A stretch of DNA of 64,000 bases, from positions 124,001 to 188,000 of the forward strand of contig JAPZUE010000025.1 in the NCBI GenBank assembly GCA_027533385.1. Direction: 5' to 3'. Both the position numbers and the translations under genes were made by a program. Position 1 is the stretch's first letter, and the number at the start of each line of letters is the position of its first letter. Positions 47,427 through 55,384 of the stretch are shown one piece after another. Under the pieces are notes generated by a model. That model was not told where the DNA came from. It did no database searches and was given only the letters and a program-made list of their open reading frames with translations. The stretch is from Rhizobium sp. Its GTDB lineage: Bacteria > Pseudomonadota > Alphaproteobacteria > Rhizobiales > Rhizobiaceae.

Positions 47427-48203
47427 ATGACTGCAAGCCGCATTTCCGCCGATGGCGGCATGGAAACCTCCTACGGCTTCCGCCAGGTCGACGAGCAGGA
47501 AAAGCAGGGCCTCGTCAACGACGTCTTCCATAAGGTCGCCAAGCGCTACGACATCATGAACGACGTTATGTCGGCCGGTCTGCACCGCGTCTGGAAGGAT
47601 GCGATGGTGGCGTCGCTCAACCCGCGCAAGGATCCAAACTACAAGGTGCTCGATGTCGCCGGCGGCACCGGCGATATCGCGTTCCGCATCGTCGAGGCCT
47701 CCAATCGACTGGCGCATGCCACCGTGCTCGACATCAATGGTTCCATGCTCGGCGTCGGCGCCGAGCGGGCGGAGAAGAAGGGCCTTTCGCCCAACCTCAC
47801 CTTCGTCGAGGCGAATGCCGAAAGCCTGCCCTTCGACGACAACACGTTCGACGCCTATACGATCGCCTTTGGCATCCGCAACGTGCCGCATATCGATGTG
47901 GCGCTGTCGGAGGCCTTCCGCGTGTTGAAGCGCGGCGGACGGCTTCTCGTGCTGGAGTTTTCCGAAGTCGAACTGCCGCTGCTCGACAAGGTCTATGATG
48001 CCTGGTCGTTCAACGCGATCCCGCGCTTCGGCAAGATGATCACCGGTGACGCGGAGCCCTATCAGTATCTGGTGGAATCGATCCGCAAGTTCCCCAACCA
48101 GCCGGATTTCGCCCGGATGATCGAGCGCGCCGGCTTCTCCAACGTCCGCTACACCAATTACACCGGCGGCATCGCGGCCCTGCATTCCGGCTGGAAGATC
48201 TGA
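47427..48203 (+). CDS. ubiE: Demethylmenaquinone/ubiquinone methyltransferase UbiE
   Basis: This C-methyltransferase acts in ubiquinone biosynthesis, modifying the 2-polyprenyl-6-methoxy-benzoquinol ring. The 258 residues show [18 protein letters not shown], the SAM site [15 protein letters not shown] and [32 protein letters not shown], all family signatures. The ATG at 47427 has GGAG 7 bases upstream. Upstream in-frame ATG 47412 is rejected for lack of one. The stop is followed after 5 bases by ubiB. Confidence 0.97.
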   Translation: MTASRISADGGMETSYGFRQVDEQEKQGLVNDVFHKVAKRYDIMNDVMSAGLHRVWKDAMVASLNPRKDPNYKVLDVAGGTGDIAFRIVEASNRLAHATVLDINGSMLGVGAERAEKKGLSPNLTFVEANAESLPFDDNTFDAYTIAFGIRNVPHIDVALSEAFRVLKRGGRLLVLEFSEVELPLLDKVYDAWSFNAIPRFGKMITGDAEPYQYLVESIRKFPNQPDFARMIERAGFSNVRYTNYTGGIAALHSGWKI

Positions 48204-48208
48204 CCGGG

Positions 48209-49783
48209 ATGAGCACGCTCGGGGCATATTTCCGCCTGGCGCGGGTCGGCTGGGTGCTGGTGCGCGAAGGCGTCGTTGCGGCCCTTCCGTCCGAAGGACT
48301 GCCACCGATGATCGGCATCGCCAAAGCCGCTGTCGCTCCGCTGGCGCGCAGCCGCGCGAAGTCCGTCGAGCGTTCCGATCGCCTGGCTCGCGCCGTGGCG
48401 CGCCTTGGTCCCTCCTACGTGAAGATCGGCCAGTTCCTCGCGACGCGCCCCGATGTGGTGGGCGCCGAGTTCGCGGAAGACCTCGCCGGGCTCCAAGACC
48501 GGATGGACTTCTTCCCGACGCAAGCCTCCAAGACGACGATCCGCGAGTCGCTTGGCCGCTCCGTGGAAGAGCTCTACGCCCATTTCGGCGAACCCATCGC
48601 CGCCGCCTCGATCGCGCAGGTGCATCCGGCGGAGGTTGAGACGGACGAAGGCCGCCGCAAGGTTGCCGTCAAGGTGATCCGCCCGGGCGTGCGCAAGCGC
48701 TTTGCCGCCGATCTCGAGGCCATGTATCTCGTCTCGCATCTGCAGGAGCGTTTCCTGCCGCATACGCGGCGCCTGCGTCCGGTCGAAGTGACCAAGACGC
48801 TGGAGCAGACCACCAAGGTCGAAATGGATCTGCGGCTCGAAGCAGCCGCGCTGTCGGAGATCGCGGAGAATACCAAGGATGATCCCGGTTTTCGTGTGCC
48901 GCAGGTCGACTGGGAGCGTACGGGCCGTGACGTCGTCACCATGGAATGGATCGACGGCATCAAGATGTCCGACGTCGAGGGTCTCAAGGCTGCCGGCCAC
49001 GATCTCAATGCGCTTGCCGATACGCTGATCCAATCCTTCCTACGCCATACGCTGCGCGACGGCTTTTTCCACGCGGACATGCATCCCGGCAATCTCTTCG
49101 TCGATCCCGCCGGCATGATCGTCGCCGTCGACATGGGCATCGCCGGTCGCCTTGGAAAGAAGGAACGCCGCTTCCTCGCCGAAATCCTCTATGGCTTCAT
49201 CACGCGCGACTATATGCGCGTGGCCGAAGTGCATTTCGAAGCGGGCTATGTGCCATCGCACCACAATGTCGCGAGCTTTGCCCAGGCGATCCGGGCGATC
49301 GGCGAGCCGATTCATGGCCAACCGGCCGAAACCATTTCCATGGGCAAGCTGCTGACGCTGCTGTTCGAAGTGACCGAGATCTTCGACATGCAGACGCGCC
49401 CGGAACTGGTGATGCTGCAAAAGACGATGGTGGTCGTCGAGGGCGTTTCGCGCATTCTCAATCCACGCTTCAACATGTGGAAAGCCGCCGAGCCGGTCGT
49501 TTCGAATTGGATCCGCGATAATCTTGGACCGAAGCGGATTGCTACCGACTTGAAGGATGGCGCCAGGGCGGCTCTTCGGTTGGCAGAAGCCCTGCCGGAG
49601 ATTGCTGCCAAGACCGAGAAACTGCATGGCGAAATCATGCGGATGAGCGAGGAAGGCCTGCGCTTCGATGCTGACACCGCCGAGCGGATCGGCAAGGCGG
49701 AAGCAAGACACACACGGCTCGGACGCGTGGCGCTCTGGGTAATCGCCGTGAGCGCCGTGGTGATTGCCGTACAGGTTTCCTGA
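48209..49783 (+). CDS. ubiB: Ubiquinone biosynthesis protein UbiB (ABC1/ADCK atypical kinase family)
   Basis: This membrane-associated atypical protein-kinase-like ATPase is needed for ubiquinone synthesis. It probably helps lipid precursors leave the membrane. The 524 residues show the KxGQ motif (YVKIGQFLATRPDVVG), the Ala-rich loop in AAASIAQVH, VAVKVIRPGV, FFHADMHPGNLFVD and VDMGIAGRL. A C-terminal hydrophobic helix (LWVIAVSAVVIAVQV) anchors it. It is co-transcribed with ubiE. Confidence 0.96.
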   Translation: MSTLGAYFRLARVGWVLVREGVVAALPSEGLPPMIGIAKAAVAPLARSRAKSVERSDRLARAVARLGPSYVKIGQFLATRPDVVGAEFAEDLAGLQDRMDFFPTQASKTTIRESLGRSVEELYAHFGEPIAAASIAQVHPAEVETDEGRRKVAVKVIRPGVRKRFAADLEAMYLVSHLQERFLPHTRRLRPVEVTKTLEQTTKVEMDLRLEAAALSEIAENTKDDPGFRVPQVDWERTGRDVVTMEWIDGIKMSDVEGLKAAGHDLNALADTLIQSFLRHTLRDGFFHADMHPGNLFVDPAGMIVAVDMGIAGRLGKKERRFLAEILYGFITRDYMRVAEVHFEAGYVPSHHNVASFAQAIRAIGEPIHGQPAETISMGKLLTLLFEVTEIFDMQTRPELVMLQKTMVVVEGVSRILNPRFNMWKAAEPVVSNWIRDNLGPKRIATDLKDGARAALRLAEALPEIAAKTEKLHGEIMRMSEEGLRFDADTAERIGKAEARHTRLGRVALWVIAVSAVVIAVQVS

Positions 49784-49922
49784 CGGCGAGCCTTCCAAGC
49801 GGACTGGCAAAGGTTCCCCTGCTGTTTCACCTGAGCCTGCCGTTTACCAGTCTCGTTCTCGATGATTTGCCAGCGACTGGAATTGAGCTAGGGTCGCGGC
49901 CGCAGAGATAAGGGTGCCCTCC

Positions 49923-51137
49923 ATGAGCTTGGCCGGAAAGCGTATTTTGCTTGTGATCGCGGGCGGCATCGCCGCCTACAAGAGCCTCGACCTCATCCGG
50001 AGGCTTCGCGAGCGCGGCGCGAGCGTGCGGCCGATCATGACGCGAGGGGCGCAGGAATTCGTGACGCCGCTTGCGGTGGGCGCACTGTCGGCAAGCCATG
50101 TCTATACCGAGCTCTTTTCCCGTGAAGACGAGCAGGATGTCGGTCATATCCGGCTGGCGCGGGAATGTGACCTGGTGCTGGTCGCTCCGGCCACTGCCGA
50201 TCTGATGGCGAAGATGGCCAATGGACTTGCGGACGATCTGGCGTCGACCGTCTTGCTGGCGACGGACCGGCCCGTGCTGATCGCTCCGGCCATGAACCCG
50301 AAGATGTGGGCGCACCCGGCCACCCAGCGTAATTTCGCCGTGCTTCAGCGTGACGGCATTCAGGCTGTTGGACCGATGGAAGGCGAAATGGCCGAAAGTG
50401 GCGAACGCGGGCGCGGACGGATGGCCGAACCGCTGGAGATTGCCGCGCGCGTTGAAGACATGCTCTCCGGACCCAAGCCACTCGCCGGAATGAAAGCCGT
50501 CGTTACCTCAGGCCCGACGCATGAGCCGATCGATCCCGTGCGATACATCGCCAATCGCTCATCGGGCAAGCAGGGCCATGCGATCGCAGCTGCCCTTGCG
50601 CGGCTCGGCGCTGATGTGACGCTGGTCTCCGGCCCCGTGACGATTGCCGATCCGGCCGGTGTCAACACGCGGCATGTGGAGCGGGCCGAGGAGATGCGTG
50701 ACGCCGTTCTTTCCGCACTTCCTGCCGACATTGCCGTGATGGTTGCCGCCGTTGCCGACTGGCGGGTCGCCTCATCGGCGGAACAGAAGATCAAGAAGCA
50801 GCCCGGCGAAGCCCCCCCGCCGCTTCAGCTGGCAGAGAACCCCGACATTCTGAAAACCGTGGGTCATCATGCTGAGCGCCCGCGTCTTGTCGTCGGCTTT
50901 GCCGCCGAGACTGAGAATGTCGAGCAGAACGGCCGGACAAAGCTCGATCGCAAGGGCGCCGACCTGATCGTCGCCAATGACGTCTCGCCCGAGACAGGGA
51001 TCATGGGCGGCGACCGCAACCGGGTGAAGCTGATTTCCCGCGACGGCGTCGAAGCCTGGCCGGACCTTTCCAAGGACGAGGTGGCCGAGCGGCTGGCTGT
51101 CTGGATCGCCACTCAGATGGGCGGAACAGGTGCATGA
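49923..51137 (+). CDS. coaBC: Bifunctional phosphopantothenoylcysteine decarboxylase / phosphopantothenate-cysteine ligase
   Basis: CoaBC performs two consecutive steps from 4'-phosphopantothenate to 4'-phosphopantetheine in coenzyme A synthesis. The 404 residues join an FMN-binding CoaC half (ILLVIAGGIAAYKSLDLIRRL, APAMNPKMW, about 1-185) to a CTP-dependent CoaB half. The CoaB half shows TSGPTHEPIDPVRYIANRSSGKQGHAIA and VGFAAETEN. The ATG at 49923 has AAGGG 8 bases before it. A GTG three codons earlier is less likely. Its stop overlaps the next gene by 4 bases. Confidence 0.96.
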   Translation: MSLAGKRILLVIAGGIAAYKSLDLIRRLRERGASVRPIMTRGAQEFVTPLAVGALSASHVYTELFSREDEQDVGHIRLARECDLVLVAPATADLMAKMANGLADDLASTVLLATDRPVLIAPAMNPKMWAHPATQRNFAVLQRDGIQAVGPMEGEMAESGERGRGRMAEPLEIAARVEDMLSGPKPLAGMKAVVTSGPTHEPIDPVRYIANRSSGKQGHAIAAALARLGADVTLVSGPVTIADPAGVNTRHVERAEEMRDAVLSALPADIAVMVAAVADWRVASSAEQKIKKQPGEAPPPLQLAENPDILKTVGHHAERPRLVVGFAAETENVEQNGRTKLDRKGADLIVANDVSPETGIMGGDRNRVKLISRDGVEAWPDLSKDEVAERLAVWIATQMGGTGA

Positions 51138-51487
51138 GCCTGTTTGAACGCTCCAGCTTCGATGCCTTCGTACGGGGGTTCACCGGCACCACGCTCACCG
51201 ATCAGTGGGACGCCCGTGTCGCCAAGGTCGGAGACAAGGTCTTCGCACTGCTGACCGACAGTGAAAAACGCCTTTGCTTCAAGGTCAGTGAAGAAAGCTT
51301 CGAGATCCTGACATCGCTTGAGGGCGTTTCGCAGGCACCCTATTTCGCCAAGCGCAAATGGGTGACCGTCGAGCCCAACAGTGAACTTGGCCAGGCCGAT
51401 CTGCAGGAATATCTCACGCGCTCTTATCGCACGGTCAGTGCTTCTCTGACACGCAAGCTGCGTGCTGAACTCGGAATCGCTGATTAG
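51134..51487 (+). CDS. MmcQ/YjbR family protein
   Basis: The 117-residue protein matches the small MmcQ/YjbR (DUF419) fold, in which a conserved CyaY-like double-wing structure has been seen. Visible family features are DARVAKVGDKVFALL, LCFKVSEESFEIL and the late WVTVEP-x-L block with YLTRSYRTVSA. No enzyme activity is established for the family, and DNA binding has been suggested for some members. The ATG overlaps the coaBC stop in ATGA fashion, so it is translated from the same transcript. It converges with the amidotransferase gene. Confidence 0.85.
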   Translation: MSLFERSSFDAFVRGFTGTTLTDQWDARVAKVGDKVFALLTDSEKRLCFKVSEESFEILTSLEGVSQAPYFAKRKWVTVEPNSELGQADLQEYLTRSYRTVSASLTRKLRAELGIAD

Positions 51488-51496
51488 GAAGCTTGG

Positions 51497-52324
51497 TCAG
51501 ACCGCAGCCAAGGCTGGCTGACGCACCTGTTCGACCCGCATTCGATCAACCTCGGGCTTGAACTCGGCTGCGTCCAGCCCCTTTTCGCTGAGGATCACGG
51601 CGCTGCCTGCGGGGATCTCAACCCAGGTGTCCGTCTCGTCGTTCAGCGGCTCTGAGACCAGGCAGAAGCTGCCCTTCGGGCCCATGGGTGCCGCAAACAG
51701 CGTCGGCGCGTGTTCATCCGTCGAGTAGCGCACGGCATACAGCGTCTTTCCGTCGGAGAAGGCCGCCGTCATGCGTATCCGCGCCGAGCCGGTCAGATGA
51801 AGGCTGATCTGCTCGACAAATCCCACGGCCTCGCTCATGGCCGCCAGCGGCCGTTCGCGCAGGCCGAACTGCAGCGCCAGCAGGAACAGCAGCTCGCTGT
51901 CCGTGGTGCCGACACGGGCATGGAAATGCTCGTCGTCCAGCATGCCTTCCATCGGCCGGCGGATGCGGTCGAAATTGTCGATCTGGCCATTGTGCATGAA
52001 GGACCAGGTGCCCTGCACGAAGGGATGGCAATTGTCGCGACGGGTCGCGCCATGGGTGGCGGCGCGGACATGGGCGAGGAAAAGCGGCGAGCGGATCTGG
52101 CTTGCAAGGCTTTTCAGATTGCAGTCCGACCAGGCCGGCAGAACATCGCGGAAGCGGCCGGGCTCGGGACGGTCACCATACCAGGCGAGTCCGAAGCCGT
52201 CGCCGTTGGTCGCCGTCTTGGCGCGGGTCGCACAATGGGATTGCTCGATCAGGGAATGCGCAGGCGAGGTGACAAGCTCTTCCAGGAAGATCGGAACACC
52301 ACGGTAAGCTGCCCAACGACACAT
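51497..52324 (-). CDS. Class II glutamine amidotransferase (YafJ type)
   Basis: The 275-residue Ntn-hydrolase has Cys2 as the expected nucleophile after Met removal (MCRWAAYRG). HVRAATHG, HPFVQGTWSFMHNGQIDNF and VGTTDSELLFLL complete the glutaminase site. Proteins of this group (YafJ, EgtC-like) remove gamma-glutamyl or amide groups, but the partner reaction here is unknown. The ATG at 52322-52324 places the nucleophile at position 2, which rules out the longer in-frame start at 52411. It is divergent from the pirin gene across about 240 bases. Confidence 0.9.
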   Translation of the reverse strand: MCRWAAYRGVPIFLEELVTSPAHSLIEQSHCATRAKTATNGDGFGLAWYGDRPEPGRFRDVLPAWSDCNLKSLASQIRSPLFLAHVRAATHGATRRDNCHPFVQGTWSFMHNGQIDNFDRIRRPMEGMLDDEHFHARVGTTDSELLFLLALQFGLRERPLAAMSEAVGFVEQISLHLTGSARIRMTAAFSDGKTLYAVRYSTDEHAPTLFAAPMGPKGSFCLVSEPLNDETDTWVEIPAGSAVILSEKGLDAAEFKPEVDRMRVEQVRQPALAAV

Positions 52325-52564
52325 ATGAATTCTGCCCCAGGTCCATCGACCGACTGCGAATCTTGGGTAGTCTTCGCCCGATAGACTAATGATTTGCAAA
52401 CATCCGCCCATTCATGACAAAATTTTGTCGGGCAGTGCAACATTTCTTGCGCGTCGGATTGGCGCAAATGTGAACACTGCGTTCTGACAGCCCCACCTGC
52501 GCGGCAGCGACCGCTCGCATATATTCCCGGGCAAGCAAGTCACTCGACCCAAGGAGATCCCCTG

Positions 52565-53476
52565 ATGTCCATCCGTCCCGTCAAGCATGAGAGCCGCGCC
52601 ACGCCGACCATGGAGGGCGCCGGCGTGAAGCTGCACCGCGTCTTCGGTTTCGGCGATCCCTCGATGACCGACCCCTTCCTGATGATGGACGACTTCCGCA
52701 ATGACGAGCCGAGCGACTATCTGCGCGGCTTTCCCTGGCATCCGCATCGCGGCATCGAGACGATCACCTATGTGCTGGCCGGCACCGTGGAACATGGCGA
52801 CAGTCTCGGGAATTACGGCATGCTGGGTGCCGGCGACCTGCAATGGATGACCGCCGGCAGCGGCATCCTGCACCAGGAAATGCCGAAGGGTGATTTTGCC
52901 GGTCGGATGCACGGCTTCCAGCTCTGGGCCAACCTGCCGTCTTCGCTGAAGATGACCAAGCCGCGTTACCAGGACATCAAGTCTGCCGACATCCCCGTTG
53001 TCATCGATGACGACGGCACCGCCGTGCGCGTCATCTGTGGCGACTTCTGGGGCAAGAGCGGCCCCGTCGACGGCATCGCTGCAGAGCCCGTCTATCTCGA
53101 CATCTCGGTGCCGCCCGGCAAGCGCAAAACCTTCCCGGTCGACACCTATCGCTCGGCCTTCGCCTATATCTTTGCCGGCTCCGGCTCGTTCCGCGATGCC
53201 TCCAAGCCCTTCGGCGTGAAGGTCGAGAAGGAATACATGGGCGAGGAGCTGAACATCCGCGACCTCTCCGGCAACCGGACGCTGGTTGTCTTCGACACAG
53301 GCGACGAGATTACCGTGCAGGCCGGCGAAAAGGGCATCCGCTTCCTGCTCGTCACCGGCAAGCCGATCAAGGAGCCGGTCGCCTGGCATGGTCCGATCGT
53401 GATGAATACGCGCGAAGAGCTGATGCAGGCGATGAAGGAGTTGCAAAACGGAACCTTTATCAAGGCCGATCATTAA
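52565..53476 (+). CDS. Pirin family protein (bicupin)
   Basis: The 303-residue bicupin has the N-terminal pirin domain (HRVFGFGDPSMTDPFLMMDDF, WHPHRGIETITYVLAGTVEHGDSLGN) with the metal-binding His/His/His/Glu pattern, and a C-terminal pirin_C domain. Relatives act as quercetin dioxygenases or redox-sensing regulators. The specific role here is unknown. AAGGAGATCCCCTG gives a strong ribosome site before the ATG. It has its own terminator, so it is a single-gene unit. Confidence 0.93.
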   Translation: MSIRPVKHESRATPTMEGAGVKLHRVFGFGDPSMTDPFLMMDDFRNDEPSDYLRGFPWHPHRGIETITYVLAGTVEHGDSLGNYGMLGAGDLQWMTAGSGILHQEMPKGDFAGRMHGFQLWANLPSSLKMTKPRYQDIKSADIPVVIDDDGTAVRVICGDFWGKSGPVDGIAAEPVYLDISVPPGKRKTFPVDTYRSAFAYIFAGSGSFRDASKPFGVKVEKEYMGEELNIRDLSGNRTLVVFDTGDEITVQAGEKGIRFLLVTGKPIKEPVAWHGPIVMNTREELMQAMKELQNGTFIKADH

Positions 53477-53499
53477 TCCCACGCAGTCAAGTTCACTTC

Positions 53500-53533
53500 A
53501 ACCCGGCGTCTCCAGCGCCGGGTTTTCTTTTTT
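53500..53533 (+). terminator. Terminator after the pirin gene
   Basis: AACCCGGCG (53500-53508) pairs perfectly with CGCCGGGTT (53516-53524) across loop TCTCCAG and is followed by TTCTTTTTTT. It is a textbook intrinsic terminator 24 bases after the stop. Confidence 0.92.
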
Positions 53534-53557
53534 GTCTGCACTTCTCCGCCTTTGGCA

Positions 53558-54385
53558 TCACGAAAGCGCGGGCTCCGCCCAAATGGCATGGAAGTGGTGC
53601 ACCGGGCCGTGTCCCGATCCGACCGTCAGCCTGCCGGAGGCCGCAACAGCCTCAGCCAGCCAGGCCTTTGCGATACTGACCGCTTCCTGCGGCTGCCTGC
53701 CCTTCGCAAGCTCCGCCGCCAGGGCGCTCGACAGCGAGCAGCCGGTTCCGTGGGTGTTGGACGTCTCGACGCGGCGGGCCTCGAACCAACTGACCCGCCC
53801 ATCCGCAACCAACACATCGGGGCTTTCGCCTCCGGCGAGATGGCCGCCCTTGACCAATACGGCTTTCGGTCCGAGCGCTGTCAGCCGGACCGCCTGGGAT
53901 TCCATGATGCGCCGGTCTGAGGCCTCGGGGTCTCCGAGCAAGGCTGCCGCCTCCGGCAGGTTCGGGGTGAGCAGGGTCGCCAGCGGCAGGAGTTCTGAGG
54001 TCAACGCCTCGACAGCATCGGGATCGAGCAGCGAGGCCCCACCCTTGGCGATCATCACCGGATCAAGCACGACCGGAATGCCGCGATGGGGTTTCAGGGC
54101 CTTGGCCACGGCTGAGGCGATCCCGGCATTGGCGATCATGCCGATCTTCACGGCATCGACCCTGATATCGGCGAAGACCATGCGGATCTGCTCGGCGACG
54201 AAGTCCGGATCGAGCGGCATGACCGCCGAGACGCCCCTTGTATTCTGCGCCGTGAGCGCCGTGATGACCGCCATGCCGTAGCAGCCCCGGGCCGAGAAAG
54301 CCTTGAGGTCGGCCTGGATGCCGGCGCCGCCGGACGGGTCCGATCCGGCGATCGAGAGCACGTTGCGGATGGAGGTGGATGTCAT
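53558..54385 (-). CDS. thiD: Hydroxymethylpyrimidine / phosphomethylpyrimidine kinase ThiD
   Basis: ThiD phosphorylates 4-amino-5-hydroxymethyl-2-methylpyrimidine twice for thiamine synthesis. The 275 residues follow the ribokinase-like fold: LSIAGSDPSGGAGIQADLKAF, LDPVMIAKGG, VLVKGGHL and the anion-hole motif NTHGTGCSLSSALAAEL. It stands alone, without thiC, thiE or thiG next to it. It is preceded by a TPP riboswitch and by a hairpin that covers the ribosome site, so thiamine pyrophosphate should repress it. Confidence 0.96.
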   Translation of the reverse strand: MTSTSIRNVLSIAGSDPSGGAGIQADLKAFSARGCYGMAVITALTAQNTRGVSAVMPLDPDFVAEQIRMVFADIRVDAVKIGMIANAGIASAVAKALKPHRGIPVVLDPVMIAKGGASLLDPDAVEALTSELLPLATLLTPNLPEAAALLGDPEASDRRIMESQAVRLTALGPKAVLVKGGHLAGGESPDVLVADGRVSWFEARRVETSNTHGTGCSLSSALAAELAKGRQPQEAVSIAKAWLAEAVAASGRLTVGSGHGPVHHFHAIWAEPALS

Positions 54386-54390
54386 GGCTG

Positions 54391-54412
54391 CTTCTCCCTT
54401 CTGGCGGAGAAG
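54391..54412 (-). promoter_or_regulatory. Hairpin covering the thiD ribosome binding site
   Basis: On the minus strand CTTCTCC pairs perfectly with GGAGAAG (54391-54397 with 54406-54412, 8-base loop). The downstream arm contains the purine-rich ribosome site just before the thiD ATG. With the riboswitch directly upstream, this is the likely expression platform acting on translation. Confidence 0.65.
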
Positions 54413-54451
54413 CGACGGGGCAGACGCGGAAAGCCCGACATGGCACCCAAT

Positions 54452-54527
54452 CGACTCCCTCCGCCAGCATGATCTGGTTCAGGTTCAAAGGGTGCTTCTC
54501 AGCCCGGCATGCGCCGGACGCCCCTGT
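54452..54527 (-). promoter_or_regulatory. TPP riboswitch (thi-box) upstream of thiD
   Basis: Read on the minus strand, the aptamer hallmarks occur in order. ACAGGGG opens it, then come CTGAGA (54497-54502), CACCCTTTGAACCTGA, CCAGATCATGCTGGCG and GGAGGGAGT. These are the J2/3 pyrimidine-sensing and pyrophosphate-binding segments of the TPP riboswitch. It lies 67 bases before the thiD ATG. Confidence 0.95.
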
Positions 54528-54664
54528 CTCATGGCCGGGAGATTAGGCGAGAGTGGAAGACCTGTCACCTGCCATCGGCCGCACTCCCGATTAAGTGTTT
54601 GCAGCCCTCTCCAAGAGCGGTTAGGGGACCGTGACGACGCGATCGACAGAGAGGACCCAAGACC

Positions 54665-55339
54665 TTGCATCACGCCCCCGACCGGCTCTTTGATCGCGCC
54701 TATGACGCCTTCCTCTTCGACATGGACGGAACGCTCCTCAAATCCATCGCCGCCGCCGAACGTGTCTGGAGCCGCTGGGCGCTGAAGCACGGCCTTGATC
54801 TTCAAACCTTCCTGCCGACCATGCATGGCAAGCGCGGCATCGACACGATCAGCGCCCTGAACCTACCTGGCATCGATGTGGTGAAGGAAGCGCTGGAGAT
54901 AGAGCGCGGCGAGATCGAGGATCTCGATGGCATCGTCCCGATCCCGGGCGCCATCGCCTTTCTGAACAGCTTGCCGGCGGAGCGATGGGCGATCGTCACC
55001 TCCGCGCCATCGGCTCTTGCCCGGGCCCGTATCGGGGCGGCCGGCCTGCCGCAGCCGCTCAAGATCGTGACGGCGGAAGACGTGAAGATCGGCAAGCCGG
55101 ATCCGGCCGGTTATCGGCTCGGCGCCGAGCGGCTGGGTGTCGATCCGGCCCGCTGCCTGGTGTTCGAGGATGTGCTCGCCGGTGTCCGGGCCGGAGAAGC
55201 GGCGGGCGCTGATGTCGCGGTGATCACCGCGACCCATACGCACCCGCTTCAGACTTCGCATCCGACGATTGCAAGCTATGAGCGGCTGCGGGTTGAGTTG
55301 GAGCCATCCCGCGGTCTTCGGATCTTGGCTCGGGCCTGA
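54665..55339 (+). CDS. HAD-superfamily hydrolase, phosphatase / phosphoglucomutase-like
   Basis: The 224-residue protein has HAD motif I FLFDMDGTLL (near residues 16-25), motif II IVTSAPS, motif III Lys in IGKPDPAGY and motif IV FEDVLAGVRAG. A four-helix cap inserts after motif I. The closest types are sugar-phosphate and glycerol-phosphate phosphatases (subclass IA). The substrate is not identifiable. The start is taken as TTG at 54665, the only start-like codon after a GAGAGG purine run. It could be wrong by a few codons. Confidence 0.85.
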   Translation: MHHAPDRLFDRAYDAFLFDMDGTLLKSIAAAERVWSRWALKHGLDLQTFLPTMHGKRGIDTISALNLPGIDVVKEALEIERGEIEDLDGIVPIPGAIAFLNSLPAERWAIVTSAPSALARARIGAAGLPQPLKIVTAEDVKIGKPDPAGYRLGAERLGVDPARCLVFEDVLAGVRAGEAAGADVAVITATHTHPLQTSHPTIASYERLRVELEPSRGLRILARA

Positions 55340-55346
55340 TCTGTCC

Positions 55347-55381
55347 GCACGAGGCCGCCCTCTTGGGGGCCGGCCTCGTGC
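55347..55381. terminator. Hairpin between the HAD gene and the autotransporter
   Basis: GCACGAGGCCG (55347-55357) pairs perfectly with CGGCCTCGTGC (55371-55381). There is no clear T run on either strand, but its place between two convergent genes suggests a shared transcription end. Confidence 0.6.
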
Positions 55382-55384
55382 TTG

